Below are positions 5,113 through 5,382 of a stretch of DNA of 5,382 bases, in pieces. Where the stretch lies: the NCBI GenBank assembly GCA_947306605.1, contig CAMZHB010000128.1:1-5382 (forward strand). Reading direction: 5' to 3'. How positions within the stretch are numbered: position 1 is the first letter of the stretch; each line of letters starts with the position of its first letter. Below the pieces are notes generated by a model. The model saw nothing but the letters and a program-made list of their open reading frames with translations. It had not been told where the DNA came from and did no database searches. Both the position numbers and the translations under genes were made by a program. This DNA is from an uncultured Prevotellaceae bacterium. GTDB lineage: Bacteria > Bacteroidota > Bacteroidia > Bacteroidales > Bacteroidaceae.

Positions 5113-5382
5113 TTATTCCTGTTCCAGCTTCAGCGTCACCGTGGTACGGTCGCACACCTCAGACGGGCCGAAATACTGGATGGGGCCGGGATATACGAAA
5201 CACGTGTTGAGCTTCCACTCGTCGCGCTTGGCAGCAAATGTCTTGAAGGGCTTGCCGTCCAGTTCAACCAAAGCCTTGCGGATGACGGGTTTCATCTGTC
5301 CGCTGCGGCGCTCCATGTTAAGCATCATCGTGATGGGCACTCCTCCAGCCACCCATTGTTCAGCGGGAGCCGTTGTATTCTT
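5113..5382 (-). CDS. pfp: Diphosphate--fructose-6-phosphate 1-phosphotransferase (PPi-dependent phosphofructokinase), C-terminal part
   Basis: Only the last 89 residues are in the window; the gene continues past the right edge in the same frame (KNTTAPAEQW precedes VAGGVPITMM). The enzyme uses pyrophosphate instead of ATP to phosphorylate fructose 6-phosphate in glycolysis, and the reaction is reversible. The assignment rests on the characteristic C-terminus of the long (about 550 aa) PFP form common in Bacteroidales: GGVPITMMLNMERR, MKPVIRKALVELDGKPF, then FVYPGPIQYFGPSEVCDR and a terminal TLKLEQE. The active-site region lies outside the window, so catalytic competence cannot be checked. A hairpin terminator follows the stop. 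Confidence 0.88.
   Translation of the reverse strand, partial: KNTTAPAEQWVAGGVPITMMLNMERRSGQMKPVIRKALVELDGKPFKTFAAKRDEWKLNTCFVYPGPIQYFGPSEVCDRTTVTLKLEQE

Overview
The window looks like ordinary chromosomal DNA from a member of the Bacteroidales, most likely a Prevotella-like organism. The support is the gene content (long-form PPi-dependent phosphofructokinase, a membrane-anchored GH25 muramidase, a lumazine synthase with a family-like N-terminal extension), the general lack of Shine-Dalgarno sequences, and several perfect matches to the Bacteroidetes sigma-ABfr -7 box (TAnnTTTG) at the expected places. No mobile element, CRISPR array, phage gene or obviously new multi-gene system is visible.

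Layout. (1) Minus strand, 1-1301: recF and the start of a DUF721/DciA-like gene, joined by a 1-nt stop/start overlap and cut by the left window edge. (2) A short divergent intergenic region, about 1302-1511, holds a candidate promoter for each direction and an inverted repeat next to the recF -7 box. (3) Plus strand, 1512-2803: a membrane-anchored TPR protein, ribH, and tRNA-Tyr(GUA), closely packed. The tRNA appears to have its own promoter, whose -7 box contains the ribH stop codon. (4) A strong hairpin at about 2803-2843 separates the tRNA from the convergent rarA gene and probably terminates transcription from both sides. (5) Minus strand, 2843-5382: pfp (C-terminal 89 residues only), a hairpin terminator, a GH25 lysozyme-like membrane protein, and rarA 16 nt behind it.

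How the genes relate. RecF, the DciA-like protein and RarA all act in replication and the rescue of stalled or gapped forks. recF and dciA form one transcription unit, while rarA is transcribed from a separate unit with the GH25 gene. The TPR protein resembles a cell-envelope or translocon helper, and RibH is a riboflavin biosynthesis enzyme; they share an operon but no obvious pathway. The points most worth a second look are regulatory: start codons that coincide with promoter -7 boxes (recF and GH25), the tRNA promoter overlapping the ribH stop, the dyad at the recF promoter, and the nested bidirectional terminator.
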